Below, one piece after another: positions 53,246 through 63,994 of a DNA stretch of 64,000 nucleotides; within the stretch, counting starts at the first letter, position 1; every line of letters starts with the position of its first letter. Both the position numbers and the translations under genes were made by a program. A model generated the notes under the pieces. That model was not told the DNA's origin, did no database searches, and saw nothing but the letters and a program-made list of their open reading frames with translations. Origin of the DNA: Thermoanaerobaculia bacterium. Lineage in GTDB: Bacteria; Acidobacteriota; Thermoanaerobaculia; Multivoradales; JAHZIX01. The stretch is taken from positions 1-64,000 of the forward strand of contig JALXFE010000626.1 of NCBI GenBank assembly GCA_027069135.1. The letters run 5' to 3'.

Positions 53246-56200
53246 ATGAAGGGCACGAGGATGAGTTTGGAGACAACTGGGAGCGACGATTTCATGGGCA
53301 AGAGAATGTTGCCGGCGCGGATTTGGCCCGCCTGGACTGGACCCGCGCGGACCTGGTTGGGCCTGGTTTGCTGTGTTCTGGTCTTGAGCGGGACGGCCAT
53401 GGCTGTAGAGGCCTCAAAGCCTGAGCCCTCGAGGGCCCAGGCGGAGGCCCAGGTTCTCCGCGGTATGGCTCTGGGACAGGACGTCTCCACGACCGTCACC
53501 CGCCTCGTTGAGGGAACCTCCTCCGCCAGCCATGCCATGCCCCCCCGGAGCCGGGCTGCAGCGCAGTTAGGAGCGACTTTCGAGCGCTTGGCGGCGGCGA
53601 CCGCTGGAACCCCGAATCCGGAGAGTCTCTCCTACGCCTTCGAGGCCTTCGAAGCCCAGGATCTATTGGTACGCCGCGAGATGGAGACGGCCCGGGCGAC
53701 CCTCGAGGGCCTCGGTATCGGGGGGGAAGTTCTTTCCCGCATGGAGGCGGCCCAATCCCGCTACCTGGAGGCCAGCGATCGTCTCCACGAATCCCTCGGC
53801 GCTCCCTTGGCGCAATGGCGGCAGGCCCGCAGCGGCGGGCGATCCCCGGATGGCGGCGAGGCCAAGGGTGGGGCGAGCCTCGTCTCCGCGCGGGCCGCTG
53901 TCGCCCAGGGGGCCGCCCAGGTGCGGGATCTTCTAGCCCAACAACGGCCTCCGGAGCCGGTGAGCCTGCTGCGGGCGGCCCCGCTGCCCTATCGGCGCTC
54001 AGAGCTGGGCCCGCGAACACTCCAGATTCCCCAAACCATCCAGCCTTCCTATCTGGACCCCCTGGCGGCGCAACCCCTGGCGGAAGATCTCGCGCCGACG
54101 GTGGAGGCTCCCCTGTCGGAGGCCATCCTGAGCCAGGCCCTGACCCTGGGCTACGACGCCGTGGCGATCTTCGAGTTCGTTCGCAATTCCATTGCCCCGG
54201 AGCTCTATGCCGGCGGTATGAAAGGGGCGGAGGGAACCCTACGTCAGGGCTCCGGCAACGACGTCGACCAGGCGAGCCTGCTCATCGCCCTGCTGCGGGC
54301 GAGTCGGGTGCCGGCCCGCTACGTTCGCGGCGTGGTGGAGCTCAGTGTGGAGCAGATGGCGTCGGAGCTAGGCCTGGTGGATCCTCAAAGTGTGCCCTCG
54401 GCCTTGGGGAAAGCGGGCTTGGCTTTTCGGCCGGTGATTCGCGGAGGCCGGGTGGCCGCGGTGGAGATGGAGCAGACCTGGGTGGCGGCCTTCGTGCCCT
54501 ACACCAACTATCGCGGTGCGGTGGTGGATTTCTCCGGCCGCACCTGGGTGCCGCTGGCGCCAGCCCTCAAGTTGACGGCACGGCTTGAGGCGACGGGGAT
54601 CCTGGCCCAGATGGGCTTCAGCGCCGCGAGCTTCGAGACCGCCTATCTAGGGTCGGCTCAGCGAAACTCTCCCTTGGCTCAAATCCGTGTGCAGGTAGAG
54701 GACTACCTGCTGCAGGAGGCCCCGGGCGAAACCTACGCCGGCCAGTTGGGAAGCCGTTCCGTGGTGACGGAGGAATTGGGCCTGCTGCCGAGCTCTCTGC
54801 CCATGAAGGTGGTGGCGGTGACGGAGGAGTCGGCGGCCTTGAGGCCGGAAGAGGTGACCCGGGCGAGGATCATCGCCCGCACCGGCGCCAGCGCGTCGTC
54901 GCCCGTGGGCCTCGATATAGAGCGCCCCCTCTCAGAATTCCTCGGCGAGCGGGTGACGCTCTCCTACACACCGGCAGAGGTGGAAGACCACCGGACGGTG
55001 AACGCCTACGGCGGCCTTTACGCGGTGCCGGTATATCTGATCCGCCTGCGCCCACAGCTCAAGATCGCCGGCCGGCCGGTGGACGTCGGCGAGGGTGTCC
55101 TCGACATGGGGATCGCCCACCGAATCGAGGTCCAGCTGACCGGTCCCTGGGGCACGGAAACCATTTCCCAGACGGTCCTCTCGGGGTCGTACCACGCCCT
55201 GGCCTTGGGTTCCCAGAAATCCCTGCGACCGGACGAAACGGTGGAGGATCCGGGGGATACGGAGCATCTGGGAGCACAGCTGCTGAGCCAGATCGCCCAC
55301 GGCTACGGCGAGGATTGGGATGCCGGGGAAGAGGAGCTTGCGGGACTCCTCAACGTGGAGGTTCTGCGGCCCTTGCCGAGTGTCGCGATGGCGAGTCTCT
55401 CCCTGCGGGTGGAGGAGCTCTTGGGGTTGCCCTACGGGATTGAATTCCAGGGGGTGACTTTGGACGCCGCCCTGCGGGTGGCGGAACCCTTGAGCCGGGT
55501 AGGGGAGGCGGCGACCCCTCGGGATTGGATGAAGCTCTCCGCTCTTCACGGCTCTGCCCTCGAGAATCTGATCTTCGCCGAGCAGTTCCAGGTAGAGAGT
55601 ATCTCGGCGGATAAGGGCCTGGGATTGGCTCGGGATCTAGGGATAGAGGTTCTGCGCCTGAATTCGACAAATTTGCCCTCGGTGCTTCCGACCTTGGCTC
55701 ATCCGCAGGTGGTCAAGGACGACATCGCCAATTGGGTGCGATTGGGGCTCACCGTCGAGGTACCCCGCAGCGTGCTCACCCTCAACGCCTGGACCGGCTC
55801 GGTCTGGCGGGCGGAGGAGGCCTCGACGGGCTCCTCCGGCTTCTTCATCGCCGGACGCCTCGCCGGGGGCTCGACCAGCGAGCCGCCGGCCAATTGGGTG
55901 CTCGACTTCCTGGCCGACGCCCTGGCCTCGCCTTACTCAGCAGAACCCAATACGGATCCCTTGTCGGCGGTCGAGCTGGTCAAGATTCCCGCCGGTGATG
56001 GCCAGGAGGGTGAGGTCGGACAGGAATTCGACGTACCCTTGGCGGCCTTTGCTCGGGATGTCGACGGCCGTCCGGTGGTGGGCGCCGCGGTGACCTTCAT
56101 CGCTCTCCAGGGGGGCGGTACGTTGATCGACGAGGAAGGCCTCGAGGGCGGAAGCCTGGTGGTCCTGACCAACGCCCTGGGCATCGCCGAAGTGACGCTG

Positions 56201-59200
56201 CGCTCCGGAGAGCAGACCAGCGCCAACCCTTGGTATGTGCGGCGCAACGGAGGGGACCGTTTCAGCACCCAGGCGTTGATGAACTTCGTAGAAGTGGTGG
56301 CGAACAGCTCGAGGGGTGCCCTCAGTATCCGTGAGCCCTTCGCCGAGCTGGCCTTCCCCGGCGATCCGGCGAGCCTACGCCGCACCGATACCCCGAGCAC
56401 CCAGGGTGTGCCCGGGACCTGGTCGGATTCCGCCATCGTGTCGGTGGAAGACAGCTTCGGCAATTCCATCTCGAATATCCCGGTGACCTTCTCCGTGGGC
56501 ACACCGACCGATCTCTGCGATCCACCGGCGGCCAATCCTCAAAACGGTGCGGTCTTCGACAACACCTCCGCCGAAGGGGGTGGCTTTAGAAGCTGCGGCT
56601 TTCGTAGCCCGTTGTTGGGAGAGTGTGGCAGCGGCAGCTACACGGAGGATACCTCCCGGCTCGGGACCTTCGCCGGGTTCATTCTGGGCAACGCCAGTCA
56701 GACCATGTATCGCTACGACATCTCGGCTCCCGGTGTACCGCCTCTATCCTTCGAGATTCTCGGATCGGGCTCCTGCCATGACGGTCCGCGTCTGCGCACC
56801 GCGTTCTCCACCATCGTCAACCGCCAAGGACAGAACATCAACGCCGCCAAGCCCGGGGAGGTTTCCCGCTCTCGGGTACCGGTGACGATCTTCTATTCCG
56901 AGCCAGACTTCGAGGTGGCCGTCGGTTCCGACGGCAAGTGTTTCCTGGACTTCAAGCCGACGCGCACCTGGGTCCGGACCACGGCGACGGTGAATTTCGA
57001 CGTCAGCAACGGCGGCTCTGCCGGCGGCATCACCCGCCAAGGCGACGGTTCCTACGAAGGCTCTATCCGAACCGGATTGACCCCCGGCGTCAACGAAGTC
57101 ACCCTCGATGCGACCGATGTACGGGTCGTGATTCCGAAGGTGGACCGGAACACCTGTGTGGAGTTCACGGAGGAGGGTTTGTTCAGCGTGACCGGCTCTC
57201 TATCCCCAGTCTTCGGGTTGAAACCGACAGTCGAGAGGGTGACCCCGGATCCGGTCGTGCTCCTGGCCGACGGCCGGAGCAAGCTTCCGCTGATCATTTC
57301 CTATTTGTTGAATCCCGCCAGCTATCCCAGCGAGAGCGTCGAGGTGGACCTCTTCGAAGACGGCTCGCCATTGGGTACCGTGATCGGTGACAGCCTCTCC
57401 GGGCCCGGCAACGCCCTGATTTCCCGAGGCGTGCATTTCGATATTGCGAAGACCTACGAGGCGGAGCCCGTCGTCAACCGAGGCTCCCTTGTGGAGGTGC
57501 GGGGAGATCGGTTCGAGCTGCCCCTTTTCCAGCGACTCTTCCAGCGAGTACCCAAGAAAGCACGGGTGTCCCAAGAGGTCGACTTGCTGAACCAGCGAGT
57601 TTGTGCCATCGGCAGCGCTTTCGATTTCACCATCACCCAGGATGCCCGGCTGACGCTGAAATTCATCAAGATCAACGCCATGGATACCAACGGCGATCCG
57701 GTCCTGGGCTCGGAGACCATTCTTATCGACAATGAGCTTTTCCCCGAGGGGAGCCACAGTCGGTCGATCCGCCCGACGGAGCTGCTCCCCGGAGATTATA
57801 TTTTCGAGTTCAGCGGCATTTCCGAGGTGGACGGCCATTCAGAGACCGTCCAGGGCAAAGGTAGCTCCGAGTTTACCGTACGGGATTCCCTCCCCGTGGG
57901 CCATGCCATGTACCAGGACGTCGACCTTTTCGACGGCCACCTTTCTTTCAGTCGTCTGGATCTGGAGATCGAAGGACGCGGGGTCCATCTACGACTGCTG
58001 CGAAGCTACTCCAGCAACTCCAGCGGCGAACCCGGGCCGTTGGGGGTGGGTTGGAGCCACAACTACGATTCCAAGATCGTCGTCAACCCCTGCGGAGAGG
58101 TCATTGTCGTGGGTGCGGCCGGGGCGGGGATGCGATTCGTGGATGATGGCGCCGGAGGCCTGAAGCCCCTGAAGGGCTTCCATGGCAGTCTGGTAGCCAA
58201 TCCGGCGGACGGGAGTTTCGATTTCTTTACCAAGAATGGTACTCGCTATCACTACGAGTTTGATCGCCAGCAACGGTGGTCTCTGGAGTTCATAGAAGAC
58301 CCCAACGGAAATCAGACGATCCTCACCTACGACGTCAATCCCAGTGGCCGCAAACTTATCAGCGTGGCCGATGCCGGCGGGAGGACGTTGAGCTTCACCT
58401 ACGAGGAGAAGTTCTTTCTCTTCCAAGCACCCACAGACGTGGTGGTGGGGATCACCGGCCCGTCAGGCCTGTCCATGACCTACGAGTATGACGATTTTGG
58501 CAATCTGATCCGGGCAAGTCGGGAGGGCGGCATTCAAGCGGAGGAGTACAGTTACGACGTAGCTCCAACCAGCCCCTTGAGCCTGCGCAACAAGCTCATC
58601 GAACGAAGAGATGGGGTAACCCAGGCGGTGACCACCACGGCCTGGATGGAAGACGTCATCCGAACACCCGACGGGGGGAGCAATGTCATCACCGTTCCCT
58701 CGGTTTTCGTCATCTCGACCACCCTACCGGAGGGGGGCACCTCGAGCTTCACCTTCGACTTGGGGGGCCTAACCAACCGAGGTCAGCCGGAGCTCATCAC
58801 GCAGGTGCAGGACCCTCGCAACAACGAGCACATCTACACCCTGAATCAATATGGCAGCCCTCTTTCGATCCGCGATCCCCTGGGCAATACCACGACCATG
58901 ACTTGGGCACCGGATGACGTGGTGATGACTTCCAAGACGAACCCCAATGGCACCACTACGACCTTTATCCACGACGAGCACGCCAATGTGCTAAGCGAGG
59001 CCGTCGACGTGACGGATGCCGGCGGTACGCAGCATACCTACACTATCGAGAGGTCCTATTTCGCACCAGAGACTTTCGACCCACCCCATATCAAGAACAA
59101 GGTCCGCACCTTCACCGACCGCAACGGGAATGAGACCCGAATGGCCTACGATCTTCACGGCAATTTGGTACGCGACGCAATCACGGTCAGCACCGTCGAC

Positions 59201-62200
59201 GGTGGCAGCGCGACCCTCTCCCGGTCCCACACCTATTCCGGAACGGGCGACCGGGTCGCGACAGTGGACCGTCGGGGTTTCGCCAGCTTCTTCACCTACG
59301 ATCCCTTTGGAAATCAGGCCTCGACGACCAACCCGGAGGGAGGCATCACCCGGCGTACCTACGATGATTTGAGTTTCCTCACCTCGGTGACGGATCCCAA
59401 TGGCAACACCACGAGCTTTGAGAACGACAGTCTCGGTCGACGAACAGTCACCGACTTCCCGTCACCAGCGGGGGCTTCGGGGCCTTCCCGGGAGACCACT
59501 GTCTGGGACGACGCCAATCGCCAACGCCGGGAGACCGATGCCGAAGGTCGTACCACGCAAATGTTCTTCGATGGCGAGCGCCGCCTGATCCGCACCGTCG
59601 ATGCCGCCGGTGCTCAGCAGATCATCGAGTACGATCCTGCCGGTAACCGGAGCCTGGTGACCAATTTTTTCGATGCCCAGACCCCTCGGCGGGATACGGT
59701 CCTGGTCTCCGATGCAGGGGGACGGCTGGTCAGCCGTATTGAAGCAGAGGGCAAGGTCCTGACCTTCGAATACGATCCCGTGGGCAATCAGATCCGGGAA
59801 ACCCTCACCGGCGGCACCGGCTTCTTGCCACGGGTCACGGAACGGCGTTACGACGAGCTCAATCGTCGCGTCGAGGTGACGCGTATCGTCGATGGGCAAC
59901 GCCTGACTACCCGCTTCTTCCTGGACGGTCAGGGCAATCAGATCCGTTTCGAGGACACTCTCGGGCGTCAGACGTCCTATACCTACGACGAGCTGAATCG
60001 CCTCATCGAGACGGTCGAACCGGAGTACGCACCGGGTAAACGGAAGATCAGCTCACTGCTGCTGGATGGTGAAGGCAAGATCCTCCGCCAGACGGAAACC
60101 AACGAACCACTGGACCGGATCATGGTCAACGCCTACGATGCTGCGGGCCGTCTCGTCCGCCACACCGACGCTGAAGAAGGCAATCGTCTCTACGAGTACG
60201 ACGCCGCCGGCAACTTGGTGCGGGAATTGGATCCGAGGCTCAACGTCCGGGAGTTCGAGTACGATGCCCGTAACAACCGCATCACGGAGCGGGTCCAGCT
60301 GCGCCGGGTGACGGTACCTGCAAGGGACATCGAGACCTCCTATCGCTATGACCGGGTTGGCAACCAGACCGAGATCCATCAGTCCAACGGCAACCTCCTT
60401 CGGGTCACCTACGATGGCCGCAACCGAATCCTGAGCCGCACGGATTCACTCGGACTCCTGGTCTCCTATACCTATGATGGCGATGGGAACCGGATTCAGG
60501 AAACGAACGCCAACGGCGATGTCACCGCCAGGATATTCGACGGTCTCGCCCGGGAGATCGAGATTCACCGGCCAGCCGGTCGCAGCACCTTCTTCACCTA
60601 CGATGTGGCTGGAAACAAGGTCTCCGAGACAGATGCCAGAGGCCATAGGACGACCTTTGAGTATGACGCTCTCGACCGTCTGACTCGGATCACCGCGCCT
60701 GCGCCGTTTTCCTACACCTCGTCTTTCACCTACGACGCGGCCGGCAACAAGCTTACGGAGACAGACCGTCGGGGAAATACCACGGCCTTCCAGTACAGCG
60801 ATCAGAATCGAGTGGTAAAGAGGACCGGCCCGGCCCCTTTCAACTACATCGAGGAAACCACCTATGATTCCCAGGGTAACGTCCTGACGGAGACGGATCG
60901 CCGGGGCATCGTCACAGAATTCAGATATGACCGGGAGAGCCATCTGATCCTGGTTCGCCGAGGGGGCCTCGTCCAACGCACCAAGGAATACGATCCCAAC
61001 GGCAATTTGCGCTTCGACACGGATGCCAACGGTAATATCACCGGTTTCGAGTACGACGAACGGGACCAGAGAATCGCCGAGAATCTCTCCCTGGCGGCCA
61101 TCACTCGTTTCACTCGCGACGACCTGGGGAATGTCATCCGTGAGCGGGATCCGGAAGGTCGGATCTTGGAACGGACCTACGACGTTCGGCAACGCCTGAC
61201 CTCTGAATCCAATGGTGCCGGTGAGACCGCCTTCTTTTCCTATGACGGCAACGGCAACCGTCGCACCACGACGGATCCAAGTGGTGAGGTTTGGGAGGAG
61301 ATTTACGATGCCGCAGACCGCCTGATCCAATCCGTCGACCCTCTCGGAGACGTCACCCGCTTCGAGTTCGACGCCGCCGACAACCGCACTCTCCAGGTGG
61401 ATAGCAACGGCGGGACGACTTCCTTCGAGTACGACGAAGTGAACCGCCGCACTGCGATGGTGTACCCCGGCGGGGCCCGGGAGGAGTACAGCTACGACGC
61501 CAACGGCAATCGCACCCAACTTCGCGATGCCCGGGGGCAGATTGTGGACAGCCTTTACGACAGCATGAATCGGTTGCAGTCAGTGAGCTATTCGTCCCTC
61601 GCGGATCCCAGTGGGGACGATCTGATCCGTATCGACTATGCCTATGACGGCAACGGTCATCTGACTCAGGCGACGGAGACCCATAGCGGCATTACACCTC
61701 CCCTCCTCACGGTACTGAGCTTCGACGACTTTGATCGTCTTCTGGCAACGACCGATGGTTTTGGCCGCACTATTGCCGCTACCTATGACGGGGTCGGCAA
61801 CCGTGTCACCCTCACGGATCCGGACGGACGGGTGACCCGCTACTCCTACGATGCTCTCAACCGGGTGGCGGGAGTCACCCTGGCCCAGGTGGGCGTCACC
61901 CAATACTCCTACTTCCGAGATAGCCGGTTGCGGTCCATCGCTTACCCCAACGGTAGTGTCGCTCGCTATACCTATGATGCCGGGGCTCGCCTGGAGCGGG
62001 TAGAGAACCTCCAGGGAACGGCGCCCATCTCGACCTTCGAATATGCTTACGATGCCAAGGGCAATCGCAGCCAGCTGACCGAGACCAACGGCGGCGCACC
62101 GGAGGTAACAACCTATACCTACGACACCGCAGACCGTTTGACAGAGGTGGTCTACCCGGATTCCACGGTGACCACCAGCTACGACGGTACCGGCAACCGG

Positions 62201-63994
62201 ATTTCCGAGCAGGTGCGGGACGTAGGCGGAGTGCTGACCGCAGACCGGCTCTACACCTACGACCTGCGGAATCGTCTGGAGGGCCTCACCGATTCGGTGG
62301 ATCCCTCCCAGGACGTTACCTACGTCTACGACGCCAACGGGAATCAGAGCTCAAAGACTCAGAGCGGCGTCACCACGATCTTTCGTCACGACGGACGGGA
62401 CCGGTTGGTGGCGGTGGAGTCCGGTGGCAGCCCGATCGCGACCTTCGGCTACGACTACCGGGGCCGCCGGGTGCGAAAGGAAGGCAGCTCCGGTCCCCAG
62501 CGTTTTATCTACGATGGGGATGATCTGCTGATCGAAGCGGATGGTGGCGGCGCCTCTCAAGTCAAATACGACTACGGTCCTGGGCATCTGCTCACCCGGG
62601 GCCATGCCACCGAGCAGCGGGTCTTCTATCTCTTTGACGGCCTGGGCTCCGTGGTCAACCTGAGCCAGCCGGACGGTTCCCTGGCAGCGCGTTACCACTG
62701 GGACGCCTGGGGAGTCTTGCGCTCGACTTCCGGCGCCAGCACCAATCCCTTCGGTTTCACCGGTCTCCAGCAGGACGAGGAGACGGGCCTCTACTACGCC
62801 CTCAACCGTTATTATGATCCGACCCTCGGCCGATTCCTGAGAGAAGATCCGGCGGAGGATGTGGACGGCCCCAATCTTTTCCTTTATACCCGTTCCAACC
62901 CGCAGCGGTGGCAGGATCCGGAAGGTCTGGCCCTCTACGCCTTTGATGGTACTTGGAATAACAAGGACAACCTGGCTGCGGACGAGCAGGCCACCAATGT
63001 CGCCAAGCTCTACGATGCCTTCGACGACACCCAGGCGGATAAGAAGTACTACGTCGGAGTCGGCACCGGTGGTGGCTTCGACCGCTTGGCCGGCGGGGCT
63101 ACTGGTTGGGGAGCCCGCAAGCGCATCGTCGCAGCCTACAAGGATCTGATCCAGGTTTACAACGGTGATCCCGCCACCGGCCGCAAACCGGATCGGAACA
63201 TCGATATCGTGGGCTTCAGCCGCGGATCGGCAGAGGCCAGAGAATTCGCCAACATGATCCACGATTACGGAATTCCGGATCTGTCTACCGCCCATACCGT
63301 CGGTCGGGGACGCAATCAAAGGGTGGTCTACGATCGCTACTTCAAGTCGCCGGAGATTCGTTTCATGGGAATCTTCGACACCGTGGCATCCATGGGCATC
63401 GCAGGAAACGCTACCAACCTCACCTACGAGCTGGCGATTCCGCCCAATGTCCAGAACGTGCGCCACGCCGTGGCCTCGGATGAATTCCGTTCCCTATTCC
63501 CCTTGGCCAGTGCTGTCGATCCATTCAACCCGGATGATCCACGGGTCATCGAGAGGGTCTTCCGGGGAGCTCATTCGGATCTCGGCGGCGGCTATAAAGA
63601 GATCAACGGGGATCGGGGAGACCAGCTCTCTCTGGCGCCCCTGCAGTGGATCTGGAAAGAGGGTAGGGACCTAGGGGTTCCCTTCGGTGACCTCACAGAG
63701 GCGGACCAGCGTGTACCCGATGAAGATGTGGAACCTCATGATTCCCGATACGCGTTGGACAAGATCCGGCAATTCCTACCGCGTCTGATCCTTGGTGACA
63801 AATACAAGCCGCCACGCAAGGTACACCGGTATTACCGACCCTTCGGATTCGATGCGGTCTTCTCCGACAATTGGGAGGTCCTGGAGCCGGAGCGCACGGA
63901 AGGAGAGACTATGCCGGATCTCATAGTGGAGGACGAGGATGAAGACGATGTTGACATCGAGGACATTGAGGAAGACCCGGATGATGGTCCGTAG
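53246..63994 (+). CDS. RHS protein with C-terminal Tle1-like (DUF2235) phospholipase domain
   Basis: A 3582-aa polymorphic-toxin-type protein; AAGGAGG before the ATG supports the start. Parts in order: a hydrophobic export segment (about 36-54, ending TAMAVEA); a transglutaminase-like region (290-450) with GSGNDVDQASLLIALLRA, where the catalytic Cys position is not Cys; Ig-like regions (about 915-1075); YD/RHS repeats (1600-3100) with an initial DUF6531-like block; and the RHS core ending YDPTLGRFLREDP and DPEGL (3224-3228), where self-cleavage would release a 354-aa tip. The tip has FDGTWN, GFSRGS (Ser3325), FDTV (Asp3378) and HSDLGGGY (His3443), the DUF2235/Tle1 lipase pattern. No PAAR domain is seen. 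It is expected to attack phospholipids of target cells. The stop is 6 bases from the window end. Confidence 0.88.
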   Translation: MKGTRMSLETTGSDDFMGKRMLPARIWPAWTGPARTWLGLVCCVLVLSGTAMAVEASKPEPSRAQAEAQVLRGMALGQDVSTTVTRLVEGTSSASHAMPPRSRAAAQLGATFERLAAATAGTPNPESLSYAFEAFEAQDLLVRREMETARATLEGLGIGGEVLSRMEAAQSRYLEASDRLHESLGAPLAQWRQARSGGRSPDGGEAKGGASLVSARAAVAQGAAQVRDLLAQQRPPEPVSLLRAAPLPYRRSELGPRTLQIPQTIQPSYLDPLAAQPLAEDLAPTVEAPLSEAILSQALTLGYDAVAIFEFVRNSIAPELYAGGMKGAEGTLRQGSGNDVDQASLLIALLRASRVPARYVRGVVELSVEQMASELGLVDPQSVPSALGKAGLAFRPVIRGGRVAAVEMEQTWVAAFVPYTNYRGAVVDFSGRTWVPLAPALKLTARLEATGILAQMGFSAASFETAYLGSAQRNSPLAQIRVQVEDYLLQEAPGETYAGQLGSRSVVTEELGLLPSSLPMKVVAVTEESAALRPEEVTRARIIARTGASASSPVGLDIERPLSEFLGERVTLSYTPAEVEDHRTVNAYGGLYAVPVYLIRLRPQLKIAGRPVDVGEGVLDMGIAHRIEVQLTGPWGTETISQTVLSGSYHALALGSQKSLRPDETVEDPGDTEHLGAQLLSQIAHGYGEDWDAGEEELAGLLNVEVLRPLPSVAMASLSLRVEELLGLPYGIEFQGVTLDAALRVAEPLSRVGEAATPRDWMKLSALHGSALENLIFAEQFQVESISADKGLGLARDLGIEVLRLNSTNLPSVLPTLAHPQVVKDDIANWVRLGLTVEVPRSVLTLNAWTGSVWRAEEASTGSSGFFIAGRLAGGSTSEPPANWVLDFLADALASPYSAEPNTDPLSAVELVKIPAGDGQEGEVGQEFDVPLAAFARDVDGRPVVGAAVTFIALQGGGTLIDEEGLEGGSLVVLTNALGIAEVTLRSGEQTSANPWYVRRNGGDRFSTQALMNFVEVVANSSRGALSIREPFAELAFPGDPASLRRTDTPSTQGVPGTWSDSAIVSVEDSFGNSISNIPVTFSVGTPTDLCDPPAANPQNGAVFDNTSAEGGGFRSCGFRSPLLGECGSGSYTEDTSRLGTFAGFILGNASQTMYRYDISAPGVPPLSFEILGSGSCHDGPRLRTAFSTIVNRQGQNINAAKPGEVSRSRVPVTIFYSEPDFEVAVGSDGKCFLDFKPTRTWVRTTATVNFDVSNGGSAGGITRQGDGSYEGSIRTGLTPGVNEVTLDATDVRVVIPKVDRNTCVEFTEEGLFSVTGSLSPVFGLKPTVERVTPDPVVLLADGRSKLPLIISYLLNPASYPSESVEVDLFEDGSPLGTVIGDSLSGPGNALISRGVHFDIAKTYEAEPVVNRGSLVEVRGDRFELPLFQRLFQRVPKKARVSQEVDLLNQRVCAIGSAFDFTITQDARLTLKFIKINAMDTNGDPVLGSETILIDNELFPEGSHSRSIRPTELLPGDYIFEFSGISEVDGHSETVQGKGSSEFTVRDSLPVGHAMYQDVDLFDGHLSFSRLDLEIEGRGVHLRLLRSYSSNSSGEPGPLGVGWSHNYDSKIVVNPCGEVIVVGAAGAGMRFVDDGAGGLKPLKGFHGSLVANPADGSFDFFTKNGTRYHYEFDRQQRWSLEFIEDPNGNQTILTYDVNPSGRKLISVADAGGRTLSFTYEEKFFLFQAPTDVVVGITGPSGLSMTYEYDDFGNLIRASREGGIQAEEYSYDVAPTSPLSLRNKLIERRDGVTQAVTTTAWMEDVIRTPDGGSNVITVPSVFVISTTLPEGGTSSFTFDLGGLTNRGQPELITQVQDPRNNEHIYTLNQYGSPLSIRDPLGNTTTMTWAPDDVVMTSKTNPNGTTTTFIHDEHANVLSEAVDVTDAGGTQHTYTIERSYFAPETFDPPHIKNKVRTFTDRNGNETRMAYDLHGNLVRDAITVSTVDGGSATLSRSHTYSGTGDRVATVDRRGFASFFTYDPFGNQASTTNPEGGITRRTYDDLSFLTSVTDPNGNTTSFENDSLGRRTVTDFPSPAGASGPSRETTVWDDANRQRRETDAEGRTTQMFFDGERRLIRTVDAAGAQQIIEYDPAGNRSLVTNFFDAQTPRRDTVLVSDAGGRLVSRIEAEGKVLTFEYDPVGNQIRETLTGGTGFLPRVTERRYDELNRRVEVTRIVDGQRLTTRFFLDGQGNQIRFEDTLGRQTSYTYDELNRLIETVEPEYAPGKRKISSLLLDGEGKILRQTETNEPLDRIMVNAYDAAGRLVRHTDAEEGNRLYEYDAAGNLVRELDPRLNVREFEYDARNNRITERVQLRRVTVPARDIETSYRYDRVGNQTEIHQSNGNLLRVTYDGRNRILSRTDSLGLLVSYTYDGDGNRIQETNANGDVTARIFDGLAREIEIHRPAGRSTFFTYDVAGNKVSETDARGHRTTFEYDALDRLTRITAPAPFSYTSSFTYDAAGNKLTETDRRGNTTAFQYSDQNRVVKRTGPAPFNYIEETTYDSQGNVLTETDRRGIVTEFRYDRESHLILVRRGGLVQRTKEYDPNGNLRFDTDANGNITGFEYDERDQRIAENLSLAAITRFTRDDLGNVIRERDPEGRILERTYDVRQRLTSESNGAGETAFFSYDGNGNRRTTTDPSGEVWEEIYDAADRLIQSVDPLGDVTRFEFDAADNRTLQVDSNGGTTSFEYDEVNRRTAMVYPGGAREEYSYDANGNRTQLRDARGQIVDSLYDSMNRLQSVSYSSLADPSGDDLIRIDYAYDGNGHLTQATETHSGITPPLLTVLSFDDFDRLLATTDGFGRTIAATYDGVGNRVTLTDPDGRVTRYSYDALNRVAGVTLAQVGVTQYSYFRDSRLRSIAYPNGSVARYTYDAGARLERVENLQGTAPISTFEYAYDAKGNRSQLTETNGGAPEVTTYTYDTADRLTEVVYPDSTVTTSYDGTGNRISEQVRDVGGVLTADRLYTYDLRNRLEGLTDSVDPSQDVTYVYDANGNQSSKTQSGVTTIFRHDGRDRLVAVESGGSPIATFGYDYRGRRVRKEGSSGPQRFIYDGDDLLIEADGGGASQVKYDYGPGHLLTRGHATEQRVFYLFDGLGSVVNLSQPDGSLAARYHWDAWGVLRSTSGASTNPFGFTGLQQDEETGLYYALNRYYDPTLGRFLREDPAEDVDGPNLFLYTRSNPQRWQDPEGLALYAFDGTWNNKDNLAADEQATNVAKLYDAFDDTQADKKYYVGVGTGGGFDRLAGGATGWGARKRIVAAYKDLIQVYNGDPATGRKPDRNIDIVGFSRGSAEAREFANMIHDYGIPDLSTAHTVGRGRNQRVVYDRYFKSPEIRFMGIFDTVASMGIAGNATNLTYELAIPPNVQNVRHAVASDEFRSLFPLASAVDPFNPDDPRVIERVFRGAHSDLGGGYKEINGDRGDQLSLAPLQWIWKEGRDLGVPFGDLTEADQRVPDEDVEPHDSRYALDKIRQFLPRLILGDKYKPPRKVHRYYRPFGFDAVFSDNWEVLEPERTEGETMPDLIVEDEDEDDVDIEDIEEDPDDGP

